This document shows, piece after piece, positions 14,512 through 15,532 of a stretch of 15,532 nucleotides of DNA. This DNA is from Pseudomonadota bacterium (GTDB lineage: Bacteria > Pseudomonadota > Alphaproteobacteria > Rhizobiales > Devosiaceae): contig JAEZBF010000411.1 in assembly GCA_023427545.1 (NCBI GenBank), forward strand, positions 1 to 15,532. Direction: 5' to 3'. The position numbers were made by a program, and so were the translations under genes. The notes beneath the pieces were generated by a model that worked only from the letters and a program-made list of their open reading frames with translations, was not told the origin of the DNA and made no database searches. Every line of letters begins with the position of its first letter. Position 1 is the stretch's first letter.

Positions 14512-14532
14512 ACCCGGCAAATCCTGCCGGGT
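14512..14532. promoter_or_regulatory. Perfect 8-bp inverted repeat, candidate FlbD enhancer or mnmA leader hairpin
   Basis: ACCCGGCA and TGCCGGGT (14512-14519, 14525-14532) flank a 5-nt A+T-richer centre. A shorter repeat, GCCG-GTCT-CGGC, follows at about 14544-14555. The first lies about 107 nt upstream of the fliK -24 element, a normal distance for a sigma-54 enhancer. CCGGC...GCCGG spacing is reminiscent of Caulobacter ftr elements bound by FlbD. It also lies 70 nt before the mnmA start, so it could instead form a hairpin in that leader. Confidence 0.45.
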
Positions 14533-14601
14533 AGCGTCGCTTGCCGGTCTCGGCCAAACCGCGTATGAGCCGCCCGTCCGCTGGCCCTTGAACCCACCCG
14601 G

Positions 14602-15532
14602 ATGGAAGCTGTGCTGAACTCTCTTGATATCGCCAAGCGCCCCGAAGACACGCGCGTCGTCGTCGCGATGTCCGGCGGGGTGGATTCCTCGGTCGTCGCC
14701 GGCCTGCTTGCCCGACAGGGCTACGAAGTCATCGGCGTCACCCTCCAACTCTACGATCATGGTGCGGCAACCCACCGCAAGGGCGCCTGCTGCGCCGGGC
14801 AGGACATCCACGACGCGCGACGCGTGGCGGCGGCGCTCGATATCCCGCACTATGTGCTCGACTACGAGCAGCGCTTCCGCGACGCGGTGATGGAGCCGTT
14901 CGCCAATGCCTACGGGCAGGGGCAGACGCCGGTGCCGTGCATTGCCTGCAACCAGAGCGTCAAGTTCGTCGACCTGATGAACGTCGCGCAGGATCTCGGC
15001 GCCGACGTGCTGGCGACCGGCCACTACGTCCAGAGCCGGCTAGTCGACGGCCGCCGCAGGCTTTACCGGCCGGTAGATGCCAACCGCGACCAGAGCTATT
15101 TCCTCTTTGCCACCACGCCGGCGCAGCTGGATTTCCTGCGCTTCCCGCTTGGTGGAATGGAGAAACCGGCGGTACGGGCGCTGGCGCACGAGCTCGGGCT
15201 GGAAGTGGCTGACAAGCACGACAGCCAAGACATCTGCTTCGTGCCTCAGGGCAAGTATGCTGACGTGATCCGCGAGATGCATCCCGAGGCGATGGCGGGC
15301 GGGGAGATCGTCCACCTCGACGGCCGCGTGCTCGGCAGGCACGAGGGGATCGTCCATTACACAGTCGGGCAGCGGAAGGGCCTCGGGATTGCGGCTCAGG
15401 AGCCGCTCTACGTGCTCAAGCTCGACAGCCGATCGCGGCAGGTAGTGGTCGGCCCGCGCGAGGCGCTGCGGACGCACACGGTCAAGCTGCGCGACGTCAA
15501 CTGGCTCGGTGACATGCCGCTGAGCGCAGTGG
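14602..15532 (+). CDS. mnmA: tRNA-specific 2-thiouridylase MnmA (3' end outside the window)
   Basis: MnmA adds sulfur to U34 of the tRNAs for Lys, Glu and Gln, forming the 2-thio group of mnm5s2U. The first 310 codons are present, without a stop; the family is usually about 360-390 residues, so some 50-80 are missing. Visible motifs are the ATP-binding PP-loop SGGVDSS (24-30), CCAGQDI (63-69), the first catalytic cysteine in PCIACNQSVKF (Cys116), ATGHY (138-142), DQSYFL (163-168), and the second catalytic cysteine in DSQDICF (Cys212). YTVGQRKGLGI is also present. The ATG at 14602 is the only sensible start, with a weak Shine-Dalgarno. It is divergent from fliK with a 247-nt gap; no functional link to flagella is expected. 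Confidence 0.96.
   Translation, partial: MEAVLNSLDIAKRPEDTRVVVAMSGGVDSSVVAGLLARQGYEVIGVTLQLYDHGAATHRKGACCAGQDIHDARRVAAALDIPHYVLDYEQRFRDAVMEPFANAYGQGQTPVPCIACNQSVKFVDLMNVAQDLGADVLATGHYVQSRLVDGRRRLYRPVDANRDQSYFLFATTPAQLDFLRFPLGGMEKPAVRALAHELGLEVADKHDSQDICFVPQGKYADVIREMHPEAMAGGEIVHLDGRVLGRHEGIVHYTVGQRKGLGIAAQEPLYVLKLDSRSRQVVVGPREALRTHTVKLRDVNWLGDMPLSAV

Noticed and set aside
1..15532. CRISPR array, insertion sequence, tRNA or phage genes
   Set aside because: No regularly spaced direct repeats, transposase or integrase motifs, or tRNA cloverleaf were seen. The inverted repeats present are isolated intergenic elements.

Overview
The window is G+C-rich and looks like the chromosome of a flagellated alphaproteobacterium, most likely a sphingomonad. 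The pointers are a Caulobacter-type flagellar order (fliF-fliG-fliH-fliN-flbD-flhA), a DUF1153/SciP gene, a GGAAC-N16-CGTT promoter of the EcfG general-stress type, and G+C-rich palindromic intergenic repeats. This assignment rests on gene content and motifs read by eye, not on a database search.

Layout. 1-401: a VOC/glyoxalase-like gene on the minus strand, broken by two frameshifts. 459-2886: two minus-strand genes outside the flagellar system. One is an exported protein with two PRC-barrel domains joined by an Asn/Ala-rich linker; it has its own terminator and a good EcfG-type promoter. The other is a zinc-ribbon metallopeptidase of the Peptidase_Mx type with a weaker EcfG-like site. 2988-10340: the flagellar basal-body and regulatory block, all on the minus strand and transcribed from fliF towards flhA. 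fliF/fliG overlap by 4 nt, fliG/fliH are adjacent or overlapping, fliH/fliN overlap by 1 nt, and flbD follows after 7-10 nt. A 132-nt mosaic palindrome separates flbD from flhA. 10411-12261: a short non-structural stretch with a glutathione S-transferase (+), an intergenic inverted repeat, sciP (-) and a PNPOx-like protein (+). 12285-14354: fliK-flgD on the minus strand, with a near-consensus sigma-54 promoter in front of fliK. 14602-15532: the 5' part of mnmA (+), cut by the window end.

How it fits together. FliF (MS ring), FliG and FliN (C-ring rotor), FliH (export ATPase regulator) and FlhA (export gate) form the early basal body. FlbD is the sigma-54 activator that in Caulobacter links completion of this structure to expression of hook genes. 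FliK and FlgD are such hook genes, and the sigma-54 promoter at 14390-14405 with an inverted repeat about 110 nt upstream is a plausible FlbD target. SciP, a CtrA antagonist in Caulobacter, lies 0.8 kb from a CtrA-like box in front of fliF. The window therefore seems to hold much of a CtrA/SciP to FlbD to sigma-54 hierarchy. fliI, fliJ, rpoN, ctrA and fliX are not here.

I found no CRISPR array, transposase, tRNA or rRNA, and nothing I would call a new system. The most interesting signals are regulatory sites and intergenic palindromes.
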